Source: Dendrophyllia cribrosa
Lineage: Eukaryota; Cnidaria; Anthozoa; Scleractinia; Dendrophylliidae
Assembly (NCBI GenBank): GCA_024195265.1
Contig: JAJLRJ010000005.1
Location: 46,245,515 to 46,309,514 of the forward strand
Direction: 5' to 3'
Length of the DNA stretch: 64,000 nucleotides
Positions 23,701-34,136 of the stretch are shown here, in pieces. A model generated the notes under the pieces. That model saw only the letters and a list, made by a program, of their open reading frames with translations, was not told the origin of the DNA and searched no databases. How positions within the stretch are numbered: position 1 is the first letter of the stretch; each line of letters opens with the position of its first letter. Made by a program: the position numbers and the translations under genes.

Positions 23701-26700
23701 CGCATTACAATATTAAAAGCAAAGAAAAAACTCACATAAATTCTATATTAAAGTTACTTTTAGGATTAAATATTATGAAGATGAATTCAAAAGAACCGTA
23801 ATTAAAAATTAAACTAAAAATGAATTCACAACTAATGATGTGTTTATAAGAAAGCAGGTTTTAAGAGTGCGTTTAAAGTGTGAACATTCTCTAGGAGACG
23901 TTGTTACTGTGGAAAAGACTTCCTCAGCTTTGGAGCACCCATCCCAAATGCTCTGTCACCTAACGTTTTCCTAAATTAATACATTTAGACACAAATAAAC
24001 GTTAAAGAAATCGTTACCTGCACTCGATGTGGCTTTTCAGTCTCTCCTTTAGCACCAAGCCTTCCAAAAAAGAACATGCCTTTTAAACGTTAAATTGTTC
24101 TTGTTGTTGTTTTGACATCGACCATTCGCTATAAAGAACCCCCATCTTTGGACCAGGCATGAGCTGTTCTCTCCTCAATTAACAACGGATTTTTTTAGTT
24201 GCACAGAGAGTCTCGACTTTAGAGGCGGGATACATAAAGGATACAAACATGGAAGAGACATAAGACCTAATAACATTCATCATTTCCTTTATAGAAATGT
24301 GGATCTTGTTAAAATATTCTTTAACCTCCAGAAAACTAAATATATTATTTTTTTTCCTTTTTTCAAATATGTAACAAAATGCGTGAAATTCAAGCTAACA
24401 CTAGAAGTTATTTTCTTAGCAATAGGCTCTCCGTCCATGATAAAGACTCTGGGCCTAACAAAGTATTACTACAGCGGGGATGCCAGCAGACCCAGTAAAC
24501 AAACAGAAATAAAGGGGAACTTTAAAGCCTTGTTGAACGAACCTTATAGCAGAATAACTGTTTGCAAGAACAACGCGTGTCTAGATAGTAACATTGAGAT
24601 ACTTCACGACAATGAAACGGGTAAGTCACGTGACACATGCACTGACTCACTTCGATGTAATTTCTGAACCACAAGTGAAAATTGAACCAGAATCAATCCA
24701 TCCATCAACCCCTCCACCCATCCATCTATCAATCAATAAATCAATCAATCAAGTGGGTCACCCTGGGCAACAGTGTTTGTTTTGTTGCATGACCTACAAT
24801 CGTCGACAGAAGTCTTTGGGACACTTCGATAAAAACGCCCTCTTTAATATTTCTTCAAGAGTTATAAAACGTTTCGGCCACCGGGTTAGTAGAAATGATC
24901 CCCGCCCGGACAATGTTGTTGTCGACGATACTAGAAACTTGTTTTAAGCGCCGAAATCAATCGTGATGGGAGGGGGAGGGGTTAGAAAGAATTTCTCTTG
25001 ACGGTTAAGAAAAGGTAAGAACGTCCCAAAATATTGTCGTCACTTTTATATGGAAGTCCTCCACCCCTCGGGACGTCCTCCAATCCTCGGGAAGTCCTCC
25101 ACCCCTCGGGAAGTCCTCCACCCCTCGGGAAGTCCTCCACCCCTCAGGAGGTCGTCCACCCCTCGTGTTGCGATACACTTAGAAGTTGCAAAAAACAAAA
25201 TACCACTTGATCTTTGTCCAGTCTTATTGTATAGGTAACGCTTAGTAAAAAAGTGTTGTTATTCATTACGTTTCCAAAGCTGAGGGCAGCAATGATTTTC
25301 TGATTCAAAGCATAAAGAAGCCGTCCGTTAATTTTCGTCAAATAAAACTGATTTCTCAGGTATTTGCTGGTCCGATCTATTTTTTGATTCTTGTTTGTTC
25401 ATTTCAGTTCATTGCGAGTCGTACGAAGAACCAGCGGGAATATCTAATCACCGCATCGCCAACAGCTCATTCACCGCTAGCACTCATTACTCACGGTACC
25501 CCCCGTGGAAAGCGAGACTGGGCGGACGGTTTGAAAATGCTTGGTATGCGATGCCTTACGATTTGAGTCCTTGGATCCAGGTAATTTCTTACTATACAGT
25601 GTGTTCACCCTCTTTGTTCAAATGCAAGGGGAGGGGTAGAAAGTGCCCGGGTGTTTTTTTTAGCCACCGCCTCACGACGATACCAAATAAAAACTCACTT
25701 AAAACTAAGACTTTTTAATTTTAAACCAATTTTTCATGTTAAATTTTATGTTTATCTGAATTGACTTTTCAAGCCACTATAAAAATTACTTCAGTGATAG
25801 CCATTAGGAATGATTCACTTTCGAAATTCTCAAGTGAAGTTACAGATGCCATGGTTATTAGCTTTAATTGATCAACTGTGTCTTAAGCAAGTATTTTTTT
25901 CCAATACCATGATAAGGTTGACCTGGGGCGTCCTACTGTGATATCAGCGGTTGCTACTCAAGGAAAGCGCTTTTCTCATTACATGAAGACATATAAAATT
26001 GGTTTCTCAGATGATGGCCAATCCTGGAAAATGTATAAAGAGGGCGATCAAGAAAAGGTACTAAAATATGATTAGGGTTACCATGGTTACATGTTACTAT
26101 GCTACGTTACAGAATGCCATAGATGCATTTTCACAGTATTTACAATAGACCGTTTTCATAATTACGTCACATACTACAACTACCAGCATTCCTTGCGCAT
26201 AGCGTGGGAGTCTCGCGCGAACCATCGCGAAAAATGTGTGAGCTTTAGTGGAATGTCTCTTAGACTTTCTGAAGAAGACGTGCCTGAGGCGTCATTTAAA
26301 GGAAACGAACCAGAAGAAATGTACTTTGTTGCTCTTTAGATAAGCTGAATTGATTGAAAAGCCTAGTTTTCAAGATAAATTTTGAGTCTTTCACACTTTC
26401 GTGTTGTACGTGTTTATTGTTCTCGAAAGTTTCGCGAATCGTGTGGCTTATAATTTTTGACAGTTTTAATTTAAGTGGATATAACCCCAAAACACTCTTT
26501 TCGCTTAAAAAAATCTTACTATTTCTCTGAACAAAATGCCGCAAAAAAGTTTGATTTTGCTTAAAATCCCCATTTTTTATGGCCCGCCAAAGTAATGAAA
26601 AATTGCCATAATTTGTACCATTACCGAATACGAGGTCTGGGTCGAGTGGCGTCACAGAAGGAGATGGATTTTTATCATTTCAAGGATTTCCAGTGACTTG

Positions 26701-29700
26701 TTGCTGCGAAAATAGCTTTGCGAAAATGCCAACGAAAATAACAACGGCAGGTATTGGGCTTCATAAAATACCTTACTTTAGTGATGACTGTGTTGAAGCC
26801 AATGAAAGGCTCCTAAGAGCCAACCCGTGAATAGGAAATGCTAACACGCAACGCAATATTTCGGTCAGCTTATGTTTTCACACTGACACGGTTCGAATTT
26901 TTTTTTTATTAACCGTAAGGATCTTTCACGAACGAAATTACTTTAATAATGTCCAGTTTGAGGAAAGCAAAAAAGAGGCACGGGCGTGAATTGAACCCGG
27001 GCCTCCGAGTGTTTGAATTTTTTTTTAAATTAATCCTAAGGATTTTTGACGAACGCAATAAAAAAAGGAAATCACTTTCATAACATCCAGTTCGAGAAAA
27101 AAAGGAGGCACGGGCGTGAATTGAACCAGAGCCTCCGAGTGTAAATCCGCCGCCTTAGCCCACGAGACTATACATGTATAGGAACACACGGTCAATTATC
27201 TCATGCAAATTTAGTTCAGTGAAAGAGAAAGAAATTAATAGAACGACTGAGGTAACGGTGCGTTTTTTTTTTCGTTCAGTTTGTTTTCCTCTATCGGATA
27301 GTTGGCTGGGAAACTCAAAATTACATAGAGTGACTAGAGTCTAGAGATGTATCGGCTACAAGAACATTGTGGATTTTAGTAAAGTAAAAAGCGTTTTTTA
27401 AACTGCACAATTTTATTGAGATTTAGCGGTTGATTATGAACTTGAATGTTTGGAAACCCTCTTATTAGTTTTATCCAGTTATAGTATCCACCGCTTTGAT
27501 GGTCTAGTGGTTAAAGGGACACTGTCCAGGCGAAATAGCAAAATTTCGCTTTGCTTTTTTTCCACGCGCGTTTTATCGCCAAATGCCACCAAATATACAA
27601 CGTAGTTGGATAAAAAGATTATATAGAGCAAAACAAAAGCAGTGGTTTAGAGATAAAGTGCAGGATTGCAAGGGTTGAAGTGGATTACAGATCATAAAAT
27701 TTGATTTATTGACTGCCTATCAATAAATCAAATTTGCCATTCTTGTGAAATTTTGACTTTTCTAGCCGTCATTTTGGCTGTTTAGTTCATATTTATTTGC
27801 TTTTATGACTTTTAGTGATGGATTCTTCCAATTTCAAGATAATAAAGTAAGTTTAAAGTAAGCTCCTGGCCATAATCATAAAACACGATATTTCACCCTT
27901 TAAGACAGTGCCCCTTTAAGACAGTGCCCCTTTAAGACAGTGTCCCTTTAAGACAGTGTCCCTTTAAGACAGTGCCCCTTTAAGACAGTGCCCCTTTAAG
28001 ACAGTGTCCCTTTAAGACAGTGCCCCTTTAAGACAGTGCCCCTTTAAGACAGTGTCCCTTTAAGACAGTGCCCCTTTAAGACAGTGCCCCTTTAAGACAG
28101 TGCCCCTTTAAGACAGTGTCCCTTTAAGACAGTGCCCCTTTAAGACAGTGTCCCTTTAAGACAGTGCCCCTTTAAGACAGTGTCCCTTTAAGACAGTGTC
28201 CCTTTAAGACAGTGCCCCTTTAAGACAGTGCCCCTTTAAGACAGTGTCCCTTTAAGACAGTGTCCCTTTAAGACAGTGTCCCTTTAGGACAGTGTCCCTT
28301 TAAGACAGTGTCCCTTTAAGACAGTGCCCCTTTAAGACAGTGCCCCTTTAAGACAGTGCCCCTTTAAGACAGTGTCCCTTTAAGACAGTGTCCCTTTAAG
28401 ACAGTGTCCCTTTAAGACAGTGTCCCTTTAAGACACTGTCCCTTTAAGACACTGTCCCTTTAAGACACTGCGTTGTGGCCGTAGTAACCCAGGTTCGAAT
28501 CCTGGTCAAGGCACTAATATTGTTTTTGATCTTTATAGTAAATGTGTGTGTTTTGTATTCGATGATGAAAATTCTCGCGCTTCCTTTTAAGCCATGCTTG
28601 CATTGAGTTTACATTTTGTTTGCAATAAGCTTCTTTCAGTTCAAACCATTGGCAAAGTAAATGCACTCACAAATTGAATTTTGTTTAACTCTTTAAAAGA
28701 ACCGTTTACGCATATTTAGTGTTTAAGCCAAGCGCATTGAAACTGGGTCACATTTTGCTTTTTACCTTGAAACCAAACCATACTTTAAACTGAAGCGGAC
28801 GTGGTCATTACAGACACTACAGAGACAATTTAGCAGAATAGATAAATCAAAGTGGCAAAGAGACCTTGGAAAATTAATTGCAGATGGCATGTAAAATAAA
28901 CATAAACATCATAATCTTTGAAACAAAGTTCAGAACTGTTTGTAACCATTGTTTTTGTTTACTCAATAAAATAATTTTGATTCCATGAAATATTGTGTCG
29001 TGTCCATTGTTGTGGGTTCAACCTTCAGAGAGATGGGGGTGAATAATCATAGCGCAGGGAAAAAACCTGTTAGCCAGTCAATAAAACCAGTTCAGATATA
29101 TACGTTATCAACCTGTTTTAAACTGGTTTGACAGTTACTTCTCATTGGTTTACAACCTCCCCATCGTTCGTTTGCCTATATATTCAAACCATCACCCGGA
29201 TGGTTGGGCGGAATGAATCGTTGTACTTATCATACCACACACTTCTCTTTTAATTCTCATTCAAATTTTTGAAAATAATAACACGCTTACGTAACTAAAT
29301 TCACTTTTCCCTTCCCCTGTACATACAAGACCTGCATCTCATTTCCTCAAAACCGGTTTGTCCAGTTTCCTTGTTCAAACAGGTCCTACCTCATTAACTC
29401 AGCAGCCGATTGGCATATAATTAACCGCATATAAGCGGGTCTAATTTACATCAAATTACCGCATACAAGCGGTTAAAGTAGGCCCAATTCACCTACTGAG
29501 AAATAACGAAAATAAAGGTGATCTCAAACTGGCTTTTGTCTTTCATTTGAACATTTTACATAAAGTAAAACTCCTTTTTTTAGTAAAAGAAGGAAAAAGA
29601 TCAGAAGGCTGTATGCCTCGAACCCGAGTCGTTTGCTTCATAACTAATACCCATATCCACTACACCAACGAGGGCTAGCTGACAGAAATCGTAATTTTTA

Positions 29701-32028
29701 ACATATTTATAGTTACCCATAACCATGAATGATAGCTAACCGTTTTCAAATCAGTGCTTAACCCTAAACATTGCAGATCAGTGCTAAACTGGAGCTCTTT
29801 TCTCACAGCTAGTTCTGCGGTTCTGTTCTCGTGTACGTTAGAAATATAAAGAATACTATTGTTAGGTAAATAGGGCCTATTTTACTCGCTTGCATGCGGT
29901 AATTTGATGTTAATTAGACCCGCTTATATGCGGTTATAATTAATTATACGCGAATCGGGCGAACTCAGGGCTGCTGCATATAGTCATCTGTCATAGACTA
30001 CTATGGTGAGATCATTTCGGTTTCAATCCGCTTCGAACCATGTTTAGGAATATTTTCAAGGAAGCATAAAGCATTTACCATATGAAGAAGGCATTTTCAG
30101 AACTTAAAATTGTGCTCGTTCGTTTTCTCCAGATCGATCGAGCAGTTTGAACAGCTTTGTCAGGGTAAACTTTCATTTAGCTTCGCCAAGGTGAACAGCG
30201 ACACACAGCAACATTTTTCGCAACTTTTTCCTTCAGTCTTGTACCTTCTTGTGATCAAGTATTTTTTTTTCTTTTCTTCTCTTACTCTTTCTTCCTTTTT
30301 TTATTCATGGTGGTTCTTGGTTTGGTTTTAAATTTTCAAATTTCCATTTTTAATTTCAGGTATTTTACATGTTATTTTCATATCGGACGTGGCCACCATG
30401 TTTCGTTGCCAATGTTCGCGCGAGACTCCCACGCTATGCTCAAGGAATATGCTGATAGTTGTAGTATGTGACGTAATATTCGCGAAAACTTTAGACTCGT
30501 AGTTGTTTCTTTTCCGTGAGCGAGAAATGCGCGCGAGAACTTGGATTACAAAAAAATACATTTATGTTCGTTGTCCCTTATACTAAAATAAAGTTATGTT
30601 GGCCAGAAGTTTTTTCTTTGGGTGAGCGATGTTTGCTGGGATAGAAAATAGTAACACATCAATTTGAGATGCATTTTAACCACCAGTGTAGTCGTTTATT
30701 TAAAACACTCTTAGAAAGCTCGAGATATCCAAACATACCATACACTATCCCAGCAAAACCAACAAATAGACAAATAGCATTCCTAGCATGGCTTGTAAGC
30801 CTGCAATGACATGTCCCGGATGACAGCATGCCTGGTGTTTGTAAATTATTTTTTCTGTGAGAGATTTACTTTGTTTTTAGCCAAACACATGGCTCGATAT
30901 TTCAATTATGAAGATTAAGAGTTTAAGAACAAACTGATAGAAAGCCATAGCTTATCAAAATCAAGCTATTTGCCATCGCAACATTTACAAAATAAACGAA
31001 CCTAACACAACTAACAAAAAACCTGTCACCACAGCGACAATACCCTACATCAAGGGGACTTCTAAGACCATTGCACGGATCTTACAACCTTACAACATCC
31101 GTGTCGCTCACAAACCGATTACTACTTTACGACAACTTCTAAAAAACGTTAAAGACAAGGACGAACCTAACGACAAGGAGCAGTATAAAAGATCAAATGC
31201 TGCGATTGCAAGGCCTCTTACATTCGTGAGACTGGCAGAAATCTGAACATACGACTGACTGAACACAAACGGGCGACAAAAAATGGTGATGTCAACAATC
31301 ACATTGCTGAACACCATTTACACACGAATCACAGTATTTACTGGGACTCTGCCGAATGCGTTACTTACAATACGGATTACTACAAACGACTCCCTTTAGA
31401 AAATTGGTTTTCTAACTTAGAACAGACACCACTGAATCGATGCCAACAGCTACTTGCGACCTACAAACGACTTGTCAACAGAACAGACAAACAATAGACT
31501 GAGCTCACCGACAAGTTTGACTAACATTACAGCGACGGAAATTACACTAACAATACACGGATCGAAGCGCACCAATCACTGATTTGGCTCTTAACAGCCA
31601 ATAACATCGTGGCTAAACTGACCAATGACAGCTATAACCAGACGTATATAACATCAACTGACTATTCACAATTCACATGACTCTGAAGATGACTTCCGCT
31701 CAGGTTGTCGAAACGTCAGTCAATGTCAACAACAACAACAGTTCTTTTCAGAACTACACTCACCCGGACGATCACACTCGACAGATTAAAAATAATATTG
31801 ATTGTTATTTATTTTGAGGTGTGGAATATTTCCAAATTATCCAAATGTCTCACATCAGCTGAAATTTTAATTTTTCTACAGGTATTCCAGGGAAACACAG
31901 ACCCATATACTGTAGCAACTCGCAAGTTTAAGCTTACAAAAACAAGATTCTTTCGATTATATCCTCAAACGTGGCACCATGGTTTGGCGTTAAAGTTTGA
32001 GCTCTACACTTGCAAACAGTACACCTAA
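20736..32028 (+). CDS. Gene B: secreted CCP-F5/8C protein (complete, 6 exons)
   Basis: The exons 20,736-20,793; 21,615-21,824; 24,420-24,620; 25,408-25,580; 25,917-26,057; 31,882-32,028 join into one open frame of 309 codons plus a stop. Order: signal peptide, CCP, the YYYSGDA module shared with gene A, and an F5/8 type C (discoidin) domain spread over three exons. The first three junctions are phase 1; the two inside the F5/8C domain are phase 0. A polyadenylation signal AATAAA lies at 32,102-32,107. F5/8C domains bind carbohydrates or phospholipids, so a secreted lectin-like or adhesive role is likely but inferred. The last intron (5.8 kb) is packed with repeats. Confidence 0.87.
21615..21824 (+). 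CDS. Gene B exon 2: CCP/sushi domain
   Basis: A long T tract and TTAG precede the exon; the donor is GTAGGT; phase 1 at both ends. CCP pattern: VSCPLFNPPKDGIVTC, KICSLACKQGFDF, YICSGSSWSF and a closing WPQKCQ. Four cysteines in the sushi order are visible. Confidence 0.87.
21825..24419. other. Gene B intron 2
   Basis: Mostly AT-rich, with no supported gene. A GC-rich block at about 23,380-23,560 and a hairpin around GGGCCTTCGGCCC (about 23,615-23,632) look like dispersed repeat sequence. Near 22,845-22,895 a short inverted pair TTCTGGGGGCTAA / TTAGCTCCCAGAA is visible. Confidence 0.5.
24420..24620 (+). CDS. Gene B exon 3: YYxYSGDA module
   Basis: Acceptor TTTTCTTAG and donor GTAAGT, phase 1. 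It contains KYYYSGDASRPS, IKGNFKALLNEPYS and a cysteine pair (VCKNNAC), matching gene A exon 8 in order and spacing. It is an unrecognised module specific to this gene pair in the window; probably extracellular. Confidence 0.8.
24690..24755. repeat. Microsatellite (ATCC/ATCA)n
   Basis: Repeats of ATCC and ATCA follow gene B exon 3 by about 70 bp. Confidence 0.8.
25048..25162. repeat. 19-bp minisatellite
   Basis: About six tandem copies of GAAGTCCTCCACCCCTCGG (start-to-start distance 19 bp, for example 25,091 and 25,110) with minor variants, in the intron before the F5/8C exons of gene B. Confidence 0.88.
25408..25580 (+). CDS. Gene B exon 4: F5/8C domain, N-terminal part
   Basis: Acceptor ATTTCAG; ends TGGATCCAG followed by GTAATT. 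The first Cys (HCESYEEPAG), then IANSSFTASTHYS, WKARLGG, and AWYAMPYDLSPWIQ correspond to the start of discoidin domains (C..PLGM..I.DSQITASS...ARL....AW). Phase 1 in, phase 0 out. Confidence 0.88.
25917..26057 (+). CDS. Gene B exon 5: F5/8C domain, middle part
   Basis: It opens VDLGRPTVISAVATQGK and continues YKIGFSDDGQSWKMYKEG, the most diagnostic block of the F5/8C family (QVDLG...V.T.QG...Y...YS.DG..W). Phase 0 at both ends; GTACTA donor. Confidence 0.9.
26894..27180 (-). repeat. tRNA-like SINE, partial tandem duplication
   Basis: Two copies about 125 bp apart contain AGGCACGGGCGTGAATTGAA and CCTCCGAGTGT. On the minus strand the second copy reads as a tRNA-like head with an A-box-like block (TAGTCTCGTGGGCTAAGGC) and B-box-like GGTTCAATTC. 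The cloverleaf is degenerate, so this is a tRNA-derived SINE or pseudogene rather than a working tRNA. Confidence 0.5.
27511..28463. mobile_element. TTAA-type MITE inserted in tRNA-His-like gene
   Basis: TTAA at 27,511-27,514 and 28,460-28,463 flanks AGGGACACTGTCC on the left and GGACACTGTCCCT-type units on the right. The TTAA is native to the tRNA (present in the intact copy). The left terminus is a single copy; the right terminus has become a long array. No coding sequence. Confidence 0.78.
27895..28463. repeat. 16-bp minisatellite, about 35 copies
   Basis: The unit TTAAGACAGTGTCCCT (variant GACAGTGCCCCT) repeats without spacers. It equals the TTAA target site plus 12 nt of the MITE terminus. 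The last two units carry GACACTG instead of GACAGTG, the same as the tRNA sequence directly after them (GACACTGCG). The array is therefore end-derived, and not a CRISPR. Confidence 0.9.
28750..30002 (+). mobile_element. Relic of a Polinton terminus
   Basis: This matches, in inverted orientation, the left end of the Polinton at 56,234-56,700. A coding tail is shared (LQRQFSRIDKSK then QRDLG.LIADG and stop), followed by AAATAAACATAAACATCA, an AAACCGGTTT motif (29,350-29,359), GAGTTAATGAG, and finally CATCTGTCATAGACTACT ending at 30,002. Similarity stops at both loci right after that block, which marks the terminus. A MITE (29,403-29,961) interrupts it. Only this end is present. Confidence 0.75.
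29403..29961. mobile_element. MITE with 7-bp target duplication in Polinton relic
   Basis: AACTCAG at 29,396-29,402 and 29,962-29,968 flanks inverted arms of about 95 bp (CAGCCGATTGGC... and ACCGCATATAAGCGGGTCTA, with the complement at the right). The uninterrupted Polinton at about 56,285 has a single copy of the corresponding site. A tRNA-like stretch with GGGTTCGAGG (minus, about 29,605-29,675) lies between the arms. The target size and CA start would suit a hAT-type element. Confidence 0.75.
31050..31780 (+). mobile_element. Penelope-like element, GIY-YIG end fragment
   Basis: A plus-strand frame (about 31,190-31,495) encodes the GIY-YIG endonuclease end of a Penelope-like element: KCCDCKASYIRETGRNLN, RLTEHKRATKNGDVNNHIAE, then EQTPLNRCQQLLATYKRL. 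The usual Gly of Y-I-G is Arg here, and the upstream sequence is frame-shifted, so the copy is dead. About 190 bp downstream is CTGAAGATGAC...GTCGAAACGTC (31,682-31,717), a hammerhead-like motif typical of Penelope ends. Confidence 0.75.
31882..32028 (+). CDS. Gene B exon 6: F5/8C domain, C-terminal part
   Basis: Acceptor TTTTTCTACAG; begins VFQGNTDPYTVATRKF, then RFFRLYPQTWHHGLALKFEL and a final Cys (LYTCKQYT) before TAA. This matches the F5/8C ending (F.GN.D....V......AR..R..P..W......R.E..GC) and completes the domain disulphide. Confidence 0.9.
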   Translation, partial: VFQGNTDPYTVATRKFKLTKTRFFRLYPQTWHHGLALKFELYTCKQYT

Positions 32029-32866
32029 CTGCACCAATCCTTTTCAGTCGTTTAACTTGCAATTTAATTACTTACAACGATTAATTGTTGAATGTAATTA
32101 TAATAAACATTTGTTGCTCTTACATTTGGTGTATTTTGTGGTACCGTTTAAATTATATACTTTTTCGCCTTTTTAAATTGTTCTTGTTAATTTGAAAAAA
32201 TAATGAAATATTTAAAACGAGTGATGCATGTTTTGAAATCAATTTGAAGTCCGCGGATAGGTTTTAATTTTCGAGAGCTCAGTTGTCACTTGAAAATCGA
32301 CAGACTCCAAACAAGAAAGACCATGGTACATCGCTTTCGCTTAGGTGGTTCGGAAAAAAGAAGAAAGGAAAGGTGAAAAAAAAGAAAAAAGCATGTTATT
32401 CAGTGTCTCCACCAGCTAGCAGGATGCTGGTTCAGCAGGATAGCACACTACCGTATGCGCTACCTGTCCACAATTTGAATGGTTAAAGCTTGTGCATTAA
32501 AAATCAAAGGACTTCGAACACGAAACATCAGTACATCGCTTCATAATGACCTCTTTTTTCGGCGGTCGAGTATTATGTAATCTCTGCAGGTAAATTTCTT
32601 TGCATTTGGGAGGGCAAAAGGCTGCCCTAAATTATATGCTCAAGCCTTGTGCACTGGTCAGTGGAGTTAACAAGAAAAGTTTACAACCTTTATATAAAGA
32701 ATACTAATGAGAGCAAGTTTTTATATAAAGAATACTAATGAGGTAAAATACTGTTCCCTCAGACCAGTTTTAAAATGCAAAAACCTAAACTAAAAAGTAA
32801 GTAATGAAAAACAACAAATCAACTTTGCTGCAAGGCAACTGGCACATTAATTTTGAATTTCACCGT

Positions 32867-33520
32867 TCATTTTATCAGCCAGATTGGTTTCCAAGTCTTG
32901 AATTTGTGAACAGTCAACGGCAAAACTGCTTTCCTCTTCAGAAGCTTTATTGACCACTTATTGACGCAACGTGTTGACTTTGGTACGATATTATCTAAGA
33001 TTTCTTTCTCTTCAACAACCGTTTTGGATTGGCGAGACCGTCGCTTCGAAGTGATGTTGTTCTCATACGAGCTCATTATAGACGTTCCCCGCATTCCACT
33101 CCAGTGAGCACACACAATGAAACGAGGTGGAGGCTTGGGTGGATAATTTCATACAAATCACTGTATTCTGTCCACCCCAGCCTCGATTTAGTGCCTTTGT
33201 TCACAGGAATGCGGTAAAGGTCTATTGATTGAAACTTCATATGGCATGCTAATATTTCCTTTTTGCAAGAGAAATTGCAATAACAATTGTCCACAGGTTT
33301 ATTCAGAAAAACAATTTTTTTTATTGTTTGCGCCATTGTTTGTGCTCCTTTGGGGCCACGCTTTTGGCGGTCCGTTTTTGAAGCCGTTCAAAACACTCAC
33401 AGCACGTGAGTCTAAAACTGACTAAAAAACCGACTGACAAAACGCTGCAGTTCGTGTTTTAAACATTACATAAATAGCTCGTTCAACGCTTCGCGTCTTA
33501 ACGAGTTAAAACATAATGTA
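32867..33520 (-). pseudogene. Crypton-like recombinase, N-terminal relic
   Basis: The minus frame 32,867-33,115 contains EEKEILDNIVPKSTRCVNKW then SIKL, the PKST...KW motif shared with the fragments at 18.6 kb and 47.3 kb. The upstream block (33,380-33,510), with a GAAGCCGTTCAAAACACTC stretch, repeats the region next to the 18.6 kb copy. No catalytic domain follows, so it is truncated. Confidence 0.6.
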
Positions 33521-34136
33521 ATAAATTTACCCTTCTGATTGATCAATATGCCATGCGTACTTCTGATATGTGTTAATGCATTAAGTAAAATTATTTTGAA
33601 CAAGATTAGAACTACGTACGATCCACGATGGAGAATTAGAAATTAACATACTACGGATCTGAAAAGAATACGCACAGCCAGCGGTAACTCGAAACAATAT
33701 AACACAACATACTGCCCCACGGAATCTATTTTTACAGGTGTTTCTTGGTGTTGAGGAAGCCATTATATTGTTGGTTAGCTTTTGTGTTGTGGTGTGGGTA
33801 TTGTTCACTGTCTTTTGAATCTTTTCTTTTACGTCATTTGGTGATCACACCATCCGCAACACCAAGAAACTACCATTTTTACCTCCATTTTATCCCTTTC
33901 CAAATGACCGAATTAGCGTAACATTTTAAAAATCGTTTCATCATTTCTGAATAACAGAAACTTTTTGACAGAGAATGATTGATAGATTTCTTTATTTCTG
34001 AGACTTTAAAAGCCTTTTGCATTTTAAAATACGTTAATTTAGCACATGAATGAACCTTTTTCGGCAAAATGCTCTCGAACACCGTGACACGCGGTGTATT
34101 GAAGGTAGCAAAGACGCATAAAAGCACTTAAATGGG
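33521..34136. other. Spacer, nothing recognised
   Basis: AT-rich, with no supported ORF, RNA gene or repeat structure that I can define. Confidence 0.4.

Larger units (their letters stand above)
27493..28513 (+). pseudogene. tRNA-His-like gene split by an insertion
   Basis: The 5' part (27,493-27,514, acceptor strand and D-arm up to GTGGTTAA) and 3' part (28,464-28,513, anticodon arm with TTGTGGC loop, T-arm GGTTCGAATCC and 3' acceptor) together match the intact tRNA-His-like gene at 49,565-49,636. The anticodon GTG specifies His. The insertion at TTAA separates box A from box B by about 950 bp, and the acceptor stem has a mismatch (TCAAGGC), so it is not expected to work. The ~270 bp 5' flanks of the two loci are also alike. 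Confidence 0.75.
26146..30490. mobile_element. TIR-bounded composite unit in gene B intron 5
   Basis: The left segment (26,148-26,222) and right segment (about 30,414-30,490) are inverted copies over about 65 bp, sharing TTACGTCACATACTACAACT and AGCGTGGGAGTCTCGCGCGA. Just inside the left end a short frame begins MSLRLSEEDVPEASFKGNEP, resembling the N-terminus of SAP-domain transposon proteins common in cnidarian repeats (family recall, not checked). The 4.3 kb between the arms holds unrelated repeats, so this may be one old transposon or two inverted solo ends. Confidence 0.5.

Noticed and set aside
26296..26655. 119-codon minus-strand frame
   Set aside because: No domain, no conserved motif, and it lies opposite the putative SAP-like transposon N-terminus.
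27895..28463. Regular repeats resembling a CRISPR array
   Set aside because: The 16-bp units are back to back with no spacers, in a eukaryotic intron, and derive from a transposon end.
29605..29675. Possible tRNA on the minus strand
   Set aside because: Box-like words TGGTGTAGTGG and GGGTTCGAGG exist, but stems do not pair; it lies within a MITE and is best read as tRNA-derived.
30110..30561. Open frames on both strands near the right TIR
   Set aside because: Phe/Ser-rich translation of a T-rich tract and its antisense; no domain.
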